Positions 50,943 to 60,182 are shown, counted from the first letter of the stretch. The stretch: 64,000 nucleotides of DNA from RDYJ01 sp034931405 (GCF_034931405.1 NZ_JAYGHA010000026.1:1-64000); one strand, 5' to 3'. Made by a program: numbers and translations. The notes: generated by a model from the sequence alone, not told the origin.

Positions 50943-51362
50943 ATGAAAGTGAAAATTGCCTTTACGACAACTGACCGAATTCATGTTAATGCTCACTTTG
51001 GTTGGGCTAAAGAAATTGATGTTTATGAAATTTCAGATCATGGATATGAATTCCTCGAAACTCTGAAATTTGAAGGCGACCTCAAAGAAGATGGGAATGA
51101 AGATAAAATCACACCCAAACTTGAGGTATTAAATGATTGCACAATTGTTTATGTTCTAGCCATTGGTGGTAGTGCAGCCGCCCGTTTAATTAAGAAGGGT
51201 GTAACACCAGTTAAGGCTAAATCAGAAGAGGAAAAGATTGAAGAAATCTTGACTAAATTGGTCAAAACCTTGAAAGGTAATCCTCCACCTTGGTTGCGTA
51301 AAGCTTTACAACCAAAAACATCAAATTTTGCAGACGAAATTGAAAATGAAGCAACAGTATGA
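50943..51362 (+). CDS. nifX: FeMo-cofactor carrier NifX
   Basis: 139 residues: KIAFTTTDRIHVNAHFGWAK, YVLAIGGSAAARLIKKGVTP, then GNPPPWLRKALQP. A small NafY/NifX-fold protein that binds NifB-co or precursors in transfer to NifEN. Overlaps the next gene by ATGA (51,359-51,362). Confidence 0.93.
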   Translation: MKVKIAFTTTDRIHVNAHFGWAKEIDVYEISDHGYEFLETLKFEGDLKEDGNEDKITPKLEVLNDCTIVYVLAIGGSAAARLIKKGVTPVKAKSEEEKIEEILTKLVKTLKGNPPPWLRKALQPKTSNFADEIENEATV

Positions 51363-51835
51363 GTGAAAATAACAGCGTCAACGGAACTGCTACAAGCACA
51401 CCAATAACTTCACCTTTTCTCAAAACTTTAGTCCAACAAATCCGGGCGCAAGATAGCTATGGTTTTTACCGGAGTTGGTCTGATGAATTAATTCTGAAAC
51501 CTTTTGTTGTTACTAAAAAAAAGAAACGGGAAATTTCTGTTGAAGGTGAAGTTGACCCAGCAACTATATTACGAATAAACGCCTTTTTTCGGGCTGTAGC
51601 TTCCAGTGTTGAAAAAGAAACCGGACTAATTTCTCATGTGGTAGTTGATTTAGGTCATGAAGGTTTTGGTTGGGCTTTGGTATTTTCTGGTCGTTTATTG
51701 TTAGCTGTAAAAACTTTGCGCGATGCTCATCGCTACGGTTTTGACTCCCTAGAAAAGTTAAACGAAGAGGGAGAACAATTTGTTCAAAAAGGCATTGATT
51801 TGGCTAAACGTTTCCCAGAAGTAGGAAATATTTAA
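51359..51835 (+). CDS. NifX-associated nitrogen fixation protein (DUF269)
   Basis: 158 residues with the DUF269 pattern: FLKTLVQQIRAQDSYGFYRS, RINAFFRAVASSVEKETGLI, DLGHEGFGWALVFSGRLLL and FPEVGNI. Always located downstream of nifX; exact role not known. Translation is coupled with nifX through ATGA. Confidence 0.92.
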   Translation: MSENNSVNGTATSTPITSPFLKTLVQQIRAQDSYGFYRSWSDELILKPFVVTKKKKREISVEGEVDPATILRINAFFRAVASSVEKETGLISHVVVDLGHEGFGWALVFSGRLLLAVKTLRDAHRYGFDSLEKLNEEGEQFVQKGIDLAKRFPEVGNI

Positions 51836-51840
51836 TACTT

Positions 51841-52022
51841 GGGGATTGGGGATTGGGGATTGGTGACTGGGGACTAGGAACTAGGGAAGAAAGTTTTAGA
51901 TTTAAGATTGGAGTTAATTTAATTAAATACAATCCCAAAAATCTAAAATACACTATTAAATCTCCAGTTACCAATGACTAATGACCAATGACTAATAACC
52001 AATGACTAATGACTAATAACCA
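51841..52022 (+). repeat. Heptad repeats running into a start codon
   Basis: GGGGATT/GGGGACT units (51,841-51,888) and then ACCAATGACTAATG-type heptads (51,970-52,022). The last unit supplies the ATG of the downstream gene at 52,023. No ribosome site is visible other than the repeat itself. Confidence 0.85.
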
Positions 52023-52223
52023 ATGACAATTGAGGAACTCACAGCAAAAATTAGAAAGCTAAATAGTAAGGCAGGTCAAATGAAAATGAATCTGCATGAT
52101 TTAGCTGAAGGGCTACCAACAGATTACAAAACACTGATGGATGTTGCGGCTGAGACTTATGAAATCTATCGCCAGTTAGATGAACTCAAGCAACAACTAA
52201 AACAAATGGAGAGTGCAAAATGA
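52023..52223 (+). CDS. CCE_0567/DUF683-family small nif protein
   Basis: 66 residues, helical: IEELTAKIRKLNSKAGQMKM, LHDLAEGLPTDY, YEIYRQLDELKQQLKQME. The family forms a small four-helix metalloprotein and is encoded in nif clusters. Ends in ATGA overlap with nifW. Confidence 0.85.
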   Translation: MTIEELTAKIRKLNSKAGQMKMNLHDLAEGLPTDYKTLMDVAAETYEIYRQLDELKQQLKQMESAK

Positions 52224-52537
52224 GTGGAACTATTGAAGAATTCAAAAAACTCGTAGATGCAGAAGAATTTTTTATCTTTTTTCAACTGCCCTACGACCAA
52301 AAATTTGTGAATGTTAATCGTCTGCATATATTGAAAAAGTTTTCTCAATATATGAGTGAAATTGATGATGCTTCTCCTAACTTGAGTGCAGAAGAAAAAT
52401 TAACTCAATATTGTTTGGCTTTGCAAAAAGCCTATCAGGTTTTTGTGGAATCAACACCCCACGAACAAAAGCTGTTCAAGGTGTTTAATGATAAGCCAAA
52501 AAATGTAGTCACGCTGACAGAAATCACTTCTGATTAG
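52220..52537 (+). CDS. nifW: Nitrogenase-stabilising protein NifW
   Basis: 105 residues: IEEFKKLVDAEEFFIFFQLP, FVNVNRLHILKKFSQYM, and VFNDKPKNVVTL. NifW protects or helps assemble the MoFe protein. Overlaps the preceding small gene (ATGA) and is followed 10 bp later by hesA. Confidence 0.92.
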   Translation: MSGTIEEFKKLVDAEEFFIFFQLPYDQKFVNVNRLHILKKFSQYMSEIDDASPNLSAEEKLTQYCLALQKAYQVFVESTPHEQKLFKVFNDKPKNVVTLTEITSD

Positions 52538-52547
52538 GAGGTATAAA

Positions 52548-53330
52548 TTGATCAACCTAACGCCTACTGAATTAGAGCGTTACAGCCGCCAAATGATGCT
52601 CCCAAATTTTGGCGAAGCTGCTCAAAAACGCCTCAAGTCAGCGACGGTTTTGGTGACTGGTGTGGGGGGATTAGGCGGGACAGCAGCACTTTACCTAGCA
52701 GTAGCAGGTGTTGGGCGGCTCATCCTAGTTCGGGGTGGTGATTTGCGGCTGGATGATATGAATCGTCAAGTTTTAATGACTGACGATTGGGTGGGAAAAC
52801 CGAGAGTATTCAAAGCCAAAGAAACTCTACAAGGTATTAATCCTGATGTGCAAATTGAAGCTATTCATGATTACATTACGCCAGAAAATGTAGACTCATT
52901 GGTGCAATCTGCTGATATGGCTTTGGACTGCGCTCACAATTTTACCGAGCGGAATTTGTTAAATGAAGCTTGTGTGCGTTGGCGTAAGCCGATGGTAGAG
53001 GCTGCAATGGATGGGATGGAGGCTTATCTAACCACGATTATTCCTGGTGTAACTCCTTGTTTGTCCTGTCTATTTCCAGAAAAGCCGGATTGGGATCGAC
53101 GTGCTTTTTCAGTTTTAGGGGCTGTTTCTGGGACTTTGGCTTGTTTGACTGCGTTGGAAGCTATCAAACTAATTACCGGTTTTAGTCAACCACTTTTGTC
53201 AGAGTTGCTAACAATTGATTTGCAGCGAATGGAGTTTGCTAAACGCCGTTCTCACCGCGATCGCAATTGTCCAGTCTGTGGTAATACTGCACCTTGGCGA
53301 TACTCCCAATCTCAATCTGTTTCGGTGTGA
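52548..53330 (+). CDS. hesA: HesA, ThiF/MoeB-like adenylyltransferase, TTG start
   Basis: 260 residues. E1-like nucleotide site TGVGGLGGTAALYLAVAGVG (about residue 36), catalytic-type ALDCAHNFTERNLLN, and zinc Cys pairs in CLSCLF and CPVCGNTAPW. The start is TTG: AGGAGG lies 6 bases before it, and the family N-terminus NLTPTELERYSRQMMLPNFG begins right there. HesA occurs with HesB in heterocyst nif clusters and may serve metal-cofactor or sulfur chemistry. Confidence 0.92.
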   Translation: MINLTPTELERYSRQMMLPNFGEAAQKRLKSATVLVTGVGGLGGTAALYLAVAGVGRLILVRGGDLRLDDMNRQVLMTDDWVGKPRVFKAKETLQGINPDVQIEAIHDYITPENVDSLVQSADMALDCAHNFTERNLLNEACVRWRKPMVEAAMDGMEAYLTTIIPGVTPCLSCLFPEKPDWDRRAFSVLGAVSGTLACLTALEAIKLITGFSQPLLSELLTIDLQRMEFAKRRSHRDRNCPVCGNTAPWRYSQSQSVSV

Positions 53331-53401
53331 AATTCCACCAGTAAATTAATAAATAACCTCCATCTGAAAATCAGAATAATCGCTACAGAACAGGAAACAA
53401 A

Positions 53402-53776
53402 ATGACTGTTACTTTAACAGAAAAGGCAGAATTTCGTCTGTGGGCTTTTTTAAAAAGTTCCACAACTGATGAAACTAATAACGCGAAAAAAGGTGTCCGC
53501 ATTTCCGTTAAAGATGGTGGTTGTAATGGCTATGAGTATGGAATTGAAATTACAAATAAGCCCCAACCAGACGATATTGTCAGCCAACAAGGAAATGTGT
53601 TGATTTATGTTGATGCTGCAAGTGCGCCGTTATTAGAAGGTGTGGTAGTCGATTTTGTTGAGGGAGTAATGGATAGCGGTTTTAAGTTTTCCAATCCTAA
53701 TGCAACTGACACCTGTGGTTGTGGCAAATCTTTTAAAGCTGGTGATTGTTCACCTAATGGTGTACCTTGCAGCTAA
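53402..53776 (+). CDS. hesB: HesB, A-type Fe-S carrier
   Basis: 124 residues. Cys ligands in VKDGGCNGYEYGIEI and DTCGCGKSFKAGDCS are those of HesB/IscA-type carriers. It probably delivers clusters to nitrogenase components. Located 71 bp after hesA. Confidence 0.94.
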   Translation: MTVTLTEKAEFRLWAFLKSSTTDETNNAKKGVRISVKDGGCNGYEYGIEITNKPQPDDIVSQQGNVLIYVDAASAPLLEGVVVDFVEGVMDSGFKFSNPNATDTCGCGKSFKAGDCSPNGVPCS

Positions 53777-53784
53777 AATAATTT

Positions 53785-53826
53785 GGAACTTAGGTAAAAA
53801 TAAATATAGAAACTTTCCTAAGTTCC
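53785..53826 (+). promoter_or_regulatory. Stem-loop after hesB
   Basis: GGAACTTAGG and CCTAAGTTCC pair perfectly around a 22-base loop. A second hairpin, TTTCCCC/GGGGAAA, is at 53,898-53,919. They lie between hesB and fdxH and may be 3' or 5' mRNA ends; no long T-run follows. Confidence 0.45.
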
Positions 53827-53972
53827 ATTTAATCACCTACAAATTTACAAGTTTTCCGTAGACATACTCTACATCTTTTTGTGTACGGAAGGGAGCATTT
53901 CCCCGCCCTAAAAGGGGAAAACTTAACCAATTTGCCAAAGTAATTCTATTCACGTTTCAGGAGAACTAGAAA

Positions 53973-54269
53973 ATGGCTTATCAAGTAAGATTGATCAGCA
54001 AAAAAGAAAATATCGACACCACAATTGAATGTGATGACGAGACTACAATTCTAGATGCAGCGGAAGAAGCTGGTATTGAATTACCCTTTTCTTGTCACTC
54101 AGGTTCTTGCTCTAGCTGTGTAGGTAAAGTTGTAGAAGGCGAAATCAACCAAGACGATCAAAACTTCTTGGATGATGAACAAGTGTCTAAGGGTTACGCT
54201 TTATTGTGCGTTACATACCCCCGTTCCAACTGCACAATCAAAACTCATCAAGAAGCTTATCTCGTTTAA
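53973..54269 (+). CDS. fdxH: Heterocyst-specific [2Fe-2S] ferredoxin
   Basis: 98 residues with CHSGSCSSCVGKVVEG and LLCVTYPRSNC giving the four cluster Cys of a plant-type ferredoxin. The end YPRSNCTIKTHQEAYLV is characteristic of FdxH, electron donor to NifH in heterocysts. AGGAGAACT precedes the ATG. It closes the classic nif order. Confidence 0.93.
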   Translation: MAYQVRLISKKENIDTTIECDDETTILDAAEEAGIELPFSCHSGSCSSCVGKVVEGEINQDDQNFLDDEQVSKGYALLCVTYPRSNCTIKTHQEAYLV

Positions 54270-54377
54270 TACAAATTCAGTAGAATTTTAGCATTGCTAA
54301 ACCTCTGATTTAATCATGATGGAGGATGTTTATCATCTTTCATCATTTGAATTTTCATTGTTATCTCTTGTCCTACA

Positions 54378-54629
54378 ATGTTTACTTCTTTTATTGTGAT
54401 GGGTTGTTCTTTAGAATTACTGAAACCTGGTGAGAAAGGAATTGTCACTGTCTGTAAAACTCAGGATGAAACAATTAGAAAAAAACTAATTGCAATGGGT
54501 ATCAAGACAGGAACTAATATCACTGTTGAGCAGCAGTTTCCGGCTTTTGTGATTAAAGCTGGTAATATACCTATGACTATAGACAGGGAAACAGCACGGG
54601 CTATTTATGTGCGTGTGATTGAGGGGTGA
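54378..54629 (+). CDS. FeoA-domain protein
   Basis: 83 residues with the SH3-like FeoA pattern: LELLKPGEKGIVTVCKTQDE, IRKKLIAMGIKTGTNITVEQ and YVRVIEG. FeoA modulates FeoB iron import; stand-alone copies next to nif genes are common and may help iron supply. An internal ATG at 54,399 could be the real start, as the first seven residues are hydrophobic and atypical. Confidence 0.8.
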   Translation: MFTSFIVMGCSLELLKPGEKGIVTVCKTQDETIRKKLIAMGIKTGTNITVEQQFPAFVIKAGNIPMTIDRETARAIYVRVIEG

Positions 54630-54724
54630 AAAGACTGATTATTAACTTTTGTTTAAATTGTAATTTAAAAGACATAAAACCTGTATCTTAATACAAATAT
54701 TCCAGGTGATTAAATTAAATTAAG

Positions 54725-55846
54725 ATGTCTTTATTCACAAACTTACTCAACCTCTATTCAGGAAATAAACCTGTAGGGGATTTTTTTACGGAAATAATTG
54801 CTTATTATTTTTCTGTTAATAAGGATATTTTACTAGACTGGTTAAAACCATATTCAATTCCTGGTAGTAGGGGTTTAGCAATGCTAAACCCCTACAATTC
54901 GCGTATTAATATTTCAAGTCAAGTTGAATATAAAAAACTAAAACACCATGAAACGAATAGTAGAATTGATATTGTAATTGAATTAGTAAATGAACTGACT
55001 ACAGATTTAATATTTATTGAGTGTAAAATTGATTCTGGAGAAATGGATGGACAATTAAAGAGATATTCTGAAATATTAAATGAACAGATAGCAAGTAATA
55101 AATATTTATTTTATATCACTCTGCACTATGATCCAAAAGAATCTGCTAATTTATTAGATAATGTTGAATTTATACAATTAGGATGGTATCATTTATATGA
55201 TTTTTTACTGGAAAAATCAACTGATATTTTGGGTAAAGAAATTTTATTATTTATGGAGAAATACCAAATGAATGAAATTAATCAATTTTCATCCATTGAT
55301 ATGCTGACAATGATGAATTTTAATAAGACTTTGACAATCATGCAGTCGTCATTAAATGGGGAAGTTAAAGACAAATTTAAAACCAGTTTTGGTGGTGTTA
55401 ATAAAGAAGCAGGAAGCCTAACACAATGGAGAGACTGTAGTAGATATATAATCAGGAATTCTCTTGCTCCTAAATGTAAATGGGGTTTATGGTGTGGTTT
55501 AGGTTACTGGGATTTAAATCCTAAGAATTTAACTGAATATCCATCTTTAGGGATTGTTTTAGAAGTTGCTCCTTACTTTGAAAAAAGACCAGAAATTATC
55601 ACATCTATGCAAAAAGTTATTACTGATAAACCAGATGAATGGTTTCCTATGAATTTAGTAACTTATCCCGAATGGTCAGCAATAATTTACAAAAAAAGTC
55701 TTCAGTCTTTTCTATCTTCAGAGAATCAACTTGTTGAAATTAAGAAATTCTTTTTAGATTCTATTGATGAACTAATCAATATTCAACCGTATTTTGACTT
55801 CTCTTGGAAAGGTTTAGATATAGAAGACAGTCCAGAAGAAGATTAA
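54725..55846 (+). CDS. PD-(D/E)XK nuclease superfamily protein with palindromic insert
   Basis: 373 residues. The nuclease core is seen as RIDIVIELVNE (Asp) and LIFIECKIDSGEMDGQLKRY (E-x-K) near residues 80-115. The remainder (WGLWCGLGYWDLNP, DEWFPMNLVTYPEW) resembles PDDEXK_4-type proteins. Bases 54,867-54,895 are a perfect palindrome coding for RGLAMLNPYN (about residues 49-58), evidently a small repeat inserted without breaking the frame. Isolated gene, no methylase nearby. Confidence 0.7.
   Translation: MSLFTNLLNLYSGNKPVGDFFTEIIAYYFSVNKDILLDWLKPYSIPGSRGLAMLNPYNSRINISSQVEYKKLKHHETNSRIDIVIELVNELTTDLIFIECKIDSGEMDGQLKRYSEILNEQIASNKYLFYITLHYDPKESANLLDNVEFIQLGWYHLYDFLLEKSTDILGKEILLFMEKYQMNEINQFSSIDMLTMMNFNKTLTIMQSSLNGEVKDKFKTSFGGVNKEAGSLTQWRDCSRYIIRNSLAPKCKWGLWCGLGYWDLNPKNLTEYPSLGIVLEVAPYFEKRPEIITSMQKVITDKPDEWFPMNLVTYPEWSAIIYKKSLQSFLSSENQLVEIKKFFLDSIDELINIQPYFDFSWKGLDIEDSPEED
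54867..54895 (+). repeat. 29-bp palindrome inside a coding sequence
   Basis: GTAGGGGTTTAGCA, one central A, TGCTAAACCCCTAC. Stem of 14 bp. Related to the hairpin at 18,545-18,572. It sits in an otherwise continuous gene. Confidence 0.85.
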
Positions 55847-55873
55847 AATAGTTTTTCTTAATTACCAGTTCTC

Positions 55874-56338
55874 CTATCCAACAAACCAATTATCATCTAA
55901 AACCTGCTCTAAAGAACCAATAGGATTGATCGGAAATTTATCCACGGGTAATTGAGAGCGATCGCTGGCTTCTTTTCTTGCTTCTTCATAACATTCCTCA
56001 AAGATTTCTAAAATGTAAGGTTTCAGACTAGGACTATCTTTAAGTTCTTTTTTTATCTGTCTCCGAAAAGTCCTGATTTCCCCTTTCCAATGTCCTTCAT
56101 TACGCTCTTTTTCGCTATCCCAATATTTCAGTTTGAGCAGATGTTCGAGCAGTCTAATCAATAAACTTTCTATAGCTCGCTTTTGACTTCTCCCCATAGT
56201 TTCTAATTCTTCAATCAAATTCTCTAAATCCACAGATGAAAATTGCCCAGCACGAAGCTGATTAATAGTTGTCCGCAACCAAAGATAATAATCTTGGTCA
56301 TATAAAGTTTGATTTGCTACTTCTATTGGTAACAGCAT
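55874..56338 (-). CDS. DUF29-family protein
   Basis: 154 residues with the DUF29 pattern: LYDQDYYLWLRTTINQLRAG, LENLIEELETMGRSQKRAIE and LLIRLLEHLLKLKYW, then SLKPYILEIFEECYEEARKE. Abundant in cyanobacteria, function unknown. Start ATG at 56,338 fits the family. Confidence 0.88.
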   Translation of the reverse strand: MLLPIEVANQTLYDQDYYLWLRTTINQLRAGQFSSVDLENLIEELETMGRSQKRAIESLLIRLLEHLLKLKYWDSEKERNEGHWKGEIRTFRRQIKKELKDSPSLKPYILEIFEECYEEARKEASDRSQLPVDKFPINPIGSLEQVLDDNWFVG

Positions 56339-57336
56339 AGACTCACAGTTGCAATTGCAGGTTTACGTGGTAAATATTCAATATATTGATCCGTTAGCCC
56401 AGATTATTAATACCTAATCTACAAGTATAATAACCAAAAACGGTATCACTTGACTACAAGTTATAACTATATTTGGCAAAAATTTAGATCCTCCACTTAT
56501 TAAAGAAGTCGAGGATATTATTTTAATCAACTAAATTTTATATTGTTTTAATTGTAATTTATATATTGCATCGCTATCAAACAACATCATAAAATGTAAT
56601 ATTCAATATCAAAAACATCAAATATAATTTTTAGCTTCTGTAATCCACTTAACAATTTTTTAATCACATTTATGGTCAAAAATGGATGGATCTTTATAAA
56701 TCATTCATAATTCCATCTGATCAGAGTGATAATATATAAATAAGCTAAATTGTTGGCAGTGAACCTCAACCTCAACAAAAAGCGATTACAGAGTTAGACA
56801 AAACATTCTTACTTGAATCCTCGTTCACCTAAAACAAAGGTAAAAGTAAGAAAGTTAGATAAAAATATAGAAAACCTGCGTAAATCTTATTTCCGAAATT
56901 ATCCAAAGCATTAAAATCCCCAAGATTTTTAATACTTCGGATTGGCAATAAATCATAGAAGTAATTGCTTTTTTAGCCAGCGACTATAAAGCCTCACAGT
57001 TCAATTTCTATGGATTAAGGTGTAGGCTACCAACGAGATGAGGCTGCGCCAAATAAATTATGTAGAGATTTTATATATAACGTCTCTACATCCAGGAATA
57101 AAGTGCATCTTCATAAATAACCGGTATTAATACCTTTTCCAGGGTGATAGATAAAATATCTCTTAGCCCCCCTTTTTAAGGGGGGTTGGGGGGATCTAAT
57201 TTGTGGCAACATCACAGAGAATTGGTATTGCAATTGTTCATCAGCTACTGCTGGTTTTTCAGAATTCTAATAGTCTTTTTAAATATGGTGGGCATTGCTC
57301 ACCATTACGTTTTTAGTTGTTTTCATAGTCATAATT
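56339..57336. other. Gene-free stretch, about 1 kb
   Basis: No frame with family features. Contains a decayed CCCCGACTTC-type hairpin (56,486-56,517) and the dispersed palindrome AGCCCCCCTTTTTAAGGGGG (57,164-57,196). Relic-like text at 56,750-56,990 has many stops. Confidence 0.5.
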
Positions 57337-57801
57337 ATGAGTCAAACAAATCAACCAAATTTGAGTGCAGCAACTAGCCAATGGCTAATCACAAAAGGTT
57401 ACAACGCTGAGGATTTAAATCAGCGCGGGGAAAATGGTGATACAGCTTTAATGAAAGCTACTAGGGAGGGATTATACGCGGTTGTGAAAGAACTGATAGA
57501 TGCTGGTGGGGATATCAATGCTACAAACAATGATCACAATAATGCTCTGTGGTTTGCTTGTTTTGGTAATCACTACGATTTAATCAATTTATTGCTAGAT
57601 GCCAACATTGATATTAACAATCAAAATGATAATGGTGCAACTGTCCTGATGTATGGTGCATCGGCTGGAAAGACAGAAGTAGTGAGATTGCTATTACAAC
57701 ATCATCCTAACATGAATTTGCAAAATTTGGACGACTATAAAGCAATTGATTTTGCCAGCAATAGAGAAGTTTTAAGGTTACTTAAAAATGCCACACAGTA
57801 A
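57337..57801 (+). CDS. Ankyrin-repeat protein
   Basis: 154 residues from the ATG giving MSQTNQPNLSAATSQWLITK; the frame extends 14 hydrophobic codons to a TTG, which I reject. Ankyrin repeats: NGDTALMKATREGLYAVVKE, DINATNNDHNNALWFACFGN, DINNQNDNGATVLMYGASAG, NMNLQNLDDYKAIDFA. Overlaps the SagB-like gene by 14 bp. Likely a protein-interaction subunit for its neighbours. Confidence 0.88.
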   Translation: MSQTNQPNLSAATSQWLITKGYNAEDLNQRGENGDTALMKATREGLYAVVKELIDAGGDINATNNDHNNALWFACFGNHYDLINLLLDANIDINNQNDNGATVLMYGASAGKTEVVRLLLQHHPNMNLQNLDDYKAIDFASNREVLRLLKNATQ

Positions 57802-59074
57802 GCTTTCTGGAAAAGCCTTTCACGAGGCTACCAAGCATTTTTACCTATCAGTGCAGATGAATCCAAATTATGTGGATGCGTCAACTCAACCCCTCGCTTT
57901 TAAAGTTTATCCTAAATTTTATCGGCGAGTGAAATTAATTCCCGATAATCCCATTCATGCTTTTATCAGGTTAACAAGCGTCATTACTTTTGAGAAGATT
58001 TACAAAAACGAACCCTATCAACTCCGTGTAAATCCCTCAGCAGGGGCGTTATATCCGACGGAAGTTTATATCCAGATTCGTGGTGTTGAAGGATTTATAG
58101 ATGCTATCTACCATCTGGAAGTTGAGAATAATTGTCTGACGTTGATTTATGAATTAATTGATGATGGTTTGGAGAGTTATCTAATACCCAATAAACGTAT
58201 CAACGGCTTCATTTTTTTAGTTAGTTGTGTTTATTATAGGTCTAGCTGGAAATATCAAGACAGGAGCATTAGATATTGCTTATTGGATAGCGGACACCAT
58301 TTAGGCGCTATTGCAGCTTCAGCATATCTTCATGAAAAAAACATCAAATTAATCTTTGACTTTGATAAACTCTCTCTCAATGCTGATTTAGGATTTGAGA
58401 ATAAGGAGTTTATTAGTAGTTGTGTGATATCGGGAGAGACACAAAACAAGCCAGTCCGAAGTTTAAGGTTATCAGTTCCTTTCGTTTGTGGTACTGATTA
58501 TTTTCAAGCTAATCAATTCATTGAAGATGCCTATCAAGCAACATCAATGCAACTTAGTCGCCAGCAAAAGCTAGAACATCCTCAATTTAATTTTCACCGA
58601 GAACGGTTTTTTGAGAACGTTTGGAATAGGCGTTCTATTCGACGTTTTCAAAGGCAGTCTATTGCTCAAGAAATCTATTGGCGAATTTGGCAAGATATTC
58701 AGCAACCAATCCCAACGGAAAATTTTGAGAAAATAGAAATTTACTCGGTGGTGCATCGTGTTGAAGGTATGACACCCGGTTTATATCACGGTAGGAATCT
58801 CATTAAGTCGGGTGAATTTAGTGAAAAAACAGGTTACTTGTGTATTAATCAGGCGATCGCTAAAGACTGCGCTGTAACTTTGTTTTTTGTGTCCGATTAT
58901 TTGAGTTATCAAACTGCTATGCAATTAGCTGGTTTTATCGGACAGCGAGTGTATCTATCCAGCAATTATTGGGGAATAGATTGTAGTGGTATTGGTGCTT
59001 TTTATGATGATGAAGCCCAAGAATTTCTAGGAACCAATCAGGATGTTCTGTATGTAATGGCAATTGGTAAATAA
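57788..59074 (+). CDS. SagB/ThcOx-family nitroreductase-like protein
   Basis: 428 residues, two nitroreductase-type halves. Half one has RVNPSAGALYPTEVYIQIRG and LLDSGHHLGAIAASAYL; half two RRSIRRFQRQSIAQEIYWRI and YLSYQTAMQLAGFIGQRVYL. SagB-type FMN dehydrogenases oxidise azolines in peptide natural products, but many are in other contexts. No YcaO (SagD) gene is in the window. It overlaps the ankyrin gene and is followed by a small conserved gene and, convergently, hupW, so a hydrogenase-linked role is possible. Confidence 0.75.
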   Translation: MPHSKLSGKAFHEATKHFYLSVQMNPNYVDASTQPLAFKVYPKFYRRVKLIPDNPIHAFIRLTSVITFEKIYKNEPYQLRVNPSAGALYPTEVYIQIRGVEGFIDAIYHLEVENNCLTLIYELIDDGLESYLIPNKRINGFIFLVSCVYYRSSWKYQDRSIRYCLLDSGHHLGAIAASAYLHEKNIKLIFDFDKLSLNADLGFENKEFISSCVISGETQNKPVRSLRLSVPFVCGTDYFQANQFIEDAYQATSMQLSRQQKLEHPQFNFHRERFFENVWNRRSIRRFQRQSIAQEIYWRIWQDIQQPIPTENFEKIEIYSVVHRVEGMTPGLYHGRNLIKSGEFSEKTGYLCINQAIAKDCAVTLFFVSDYLSYQTAMQLAGFIGQRVYLSSNYWGIDCSGIGAFYDDEAQEFLGTNQDVLYVMAIGK

Positions 59075-59093
59075 AATAGGAAAATCAACAGAA

Positions 59094-59468
59094 ATGGCCA
59101 GAAGAGAATCAGAATTCAATGCTGATGATAAGCACCCTATGCAAGCAACATCAGCAGATATTATCCTGCGACAACAGCTAGAATATTCTATCAGCAGGTA
59201 CTTTTATCAAGGATGCGATCGCGCAATTCAAAATCTGTTGTCTCATTGTCGTTGGTATATGACAACTCATGCTAGTGCTTTGACTTTAGTAATTGAATGC
59301 CCAGATCAAGTTAGCAACTGGCGAATTTTGCAAAAAATTGTGCCAATGGCGAGTTTACTTTATAGCATTGTCAGTAGTGCAAAAATTCGCGTCTGTCCCC
59401 CAGAAGCTAACGCTGTACCATTTGAAATGAGGGTAGATGAACTCTCAGTTTACCGTGATTGGGCATAA
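59094..59468 (+). CDS. Small conserved protein of unknown function next to hupW
   Basis: About 124 residues from the ATG preceded by AGGAAAA; a TTG ten codons upstream overlaps the SagB-like stop. Sequence: LEYSISRYFYQGCDRAIQNL, WYMTTHASALTLVIECPDQV, VCPPEANAVPFEMRVDELSV. No known domain recognised. Same transcript as the ankyrin and SagB-like genes. Confidence 0.55.
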   Translation: MARRESEFNADDKHPMQATSADIILRQQLEYSISRYFYQGCDRAIQNLLSHCRWYMTTHASALTLVIECPDQVSNWRILQKIVPMASLLYSIVSSAKIRVCPPEANAVPFEMRVDELSVYRDWA

Positions 59469-59508
59469 CTAGATTTTGGATTTTGGATTTTGGATTTGAG
59501 ATTGTTAA

Positions 59509-59982
59509 TTAATCCATCACATTCTGGTTAATAACTGTGATTAGTTCTGCCAAAACTAACTCAGCAGAATGTTGGACAACAGGGCTTAAATCTATTCCAA
59601 AATCAAGATTTGCAGCTTCAATTAAATAAACAATCACATCTTGGGGAAAATCATCTTTAAAGATTTTTCTCCCCGCCGCTAAGGCATGATCCCAACGAAA
59701 ATCATGCAGGTTATAACTAGTTTCTGGTAGTGCTTCTAGTTCTTTCCCTGGGACTTTAAATATAGCACCTGCTTCGGAATCTGTGCAACTAGCATCAAGA
59801 ATAATTAATTTTTCACTTCCTCTCGCTTGAAACATCACTTCCATTCCCGCAGTCCCACAATCAAAAACGCGGACTTTGGGGTGAGGATTTTGGGCGAGAT
59901 ATTGCTGTAAACGTTGGGCAATAATCACCCCTACAGCGTCGTCATTACGATTGAGATTTCCGCAACCAATGATAGTTAGCAT
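59509..59982 (-). CDS. hupW: Uptake-hydrogenase maturation protease
   Basis: 157 residues of the HycI/HyaD endopeptidase family. Ni-binding residues lie in IIGCGNLNRNDDAVGV (Asp), LIILDASC and NLHDFRWDHAL (His). Such proteases trim the C-terminus of the hydrogenase large subunit after Ni insertion. In heterocystous strains HupW serves the uptake hydrogenase HupL. I prefer HupW to HoxW because of the form and length, but did not compare sequences. Confidence 0.82.
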   Translation of the reverse strand: MLTIIGCGNLNRNDDAVGVIIAQRLQQYLAQNPHPKVRVFDCGTAGMEVMFQARGSEKLIILDASCTDSEAGAIFKVPGKELEALPETSYNLHDFRWDHALAAGRKIFKDDFPQDVIVYLIEAANLDFGIDLSPVVQHSAELVLAELITVINQNVMD

Positions 59983-60117
59983 GGGATATTTATAATAACA
60001 TGATTATTATCAATTTTGCACAATAAATTAACTAAAATATTAAAAATTACGGAAATTTTGATAACATCTCCAATCGTTGACTTTATAGTGACTATAGCAG
60101 CCCTAAGTAGCAGCCAA

Positions 60118-60182
60118 GATCCCCGACTTCTTGTTTAATCAAGTCCATAAACTATCAAGCAATGCTCAGAAGTCGGGGATCT
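60118..60182. repeat. CCCCGACTTC-family inverted repeat
   Basis: AGATCCCCGACTTCTTG at the left, AGAAGTCGGGGATCT at the right, 34-base loop. Related to the repeats at 3,601, 18,772 and 21,896 but without the GTAAGTATTCAG ends. Confidence 0.75.

Noticed and set aside
57788..59074. Full thiazole/oxazole-modified microcin cluster around the SagB-like gene
   Set aside because: No YcaO cyclodehydratase, leader-peptide-binding protein or precursor peptide found nearby.
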